From NCBI GenBank assembly GCA_020200615.1, contig JAIVIH010000030.1:1-5794 (forward strand): a DNA stretch of 5,794 nt, given 5' to 3'. The stretch comes from Actinomycetota bacterium. Lineage in GTDB: Bacteria; Actinomycetota; Acidimicrobiia; Acidimicrobiales; AC-14. How positions within the stretch are numbered: position 1 is the first letter of the stretch; the number at the start of each line of letters is the position of its first letter. Below the pieces are notes generated by a model, which saw only the letters and a list, made by a program, of their open reading frames with translations, was not told the DNA's origin and did no database searches. This document shows positions 5,791 to 5,794 of this stretch, one piece after another. The translations under genes and the position numbers were made by a program.

Positions 5791-5794
5791 CTAG

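Overview
The window is uniformly GC-rich with codons ending mostly in G or C. It reads like a high-GC Actinomycetota chromosome. The exported protein with a Ser/Thr linker, the Leu/Val-type dehydrogenase and the fused branched-chain 2-oxoacid dehydrogenase E1 would fit Acidimicrobiia or a related deep actinobacterial lineage, but this placement is inference. No rRNA, tRNA, CRISPR array, insertion sequence or phage gene is seen, and no stretch over 300 bases lacks a gene.

Layout: On the minus strand, from about 1339 down to the left edge, lies a secreted NHL-repeat protein. It has five tandem repeats, a Ser/Thr linker and a C-terminal domain cut by the window edge. Its signal-peptide-like N-terminus and its NHL domain are in different frames, so this copy carries an apparent one-base frameshift between 1228 and 1284. 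A short divergent intergenic region (about 1340-1488) separates it from four plus-strand genes: a TerB-like helical protein (1489-1983), a cupredoxin-like lipoprotein with a GTG start (2090-2476), a Leu/Val/Phe-type amino acid dehydrogenase (2517-3593) and a fused alpha-beta E1 of branched-chain 2-oxoacid dehydrogenase (3689-5785). The window ends nine bases after the E1 stop codon, inside or just after a perfect 11-bp inverted repeat that spans that stop.

How the genes work together: The dehydrogenase and the E1 make a clear metabolic pair. The first deaminates leucine, valine or isoleucine to the 2-oxoacid with NAD+, and the second decarboxylates that oxoacid on thiamine diphosphate and passes the acyl group to a lipoyl E2. 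E2 and E3 are not in the window and may lie downstream or elsewhere. The TerB-like protein and the cupredoxin share the strand and spacing of a possible operon but have no evident role in this pathway.

The most interesting details are: a cupredoxin copper site with His where amicyanin has its axial Met; a dehydrogenase pocket mixing leucine-type and phenylalanine-type residues; the single-chain E1 with a GEA thiamine motif; the frameshifted NHL gene with five visible repeats; and hairpins over the stop codons of the last two genes. I found no convincing undescribed multi-gene system; most of the window is recognisable metabolism.
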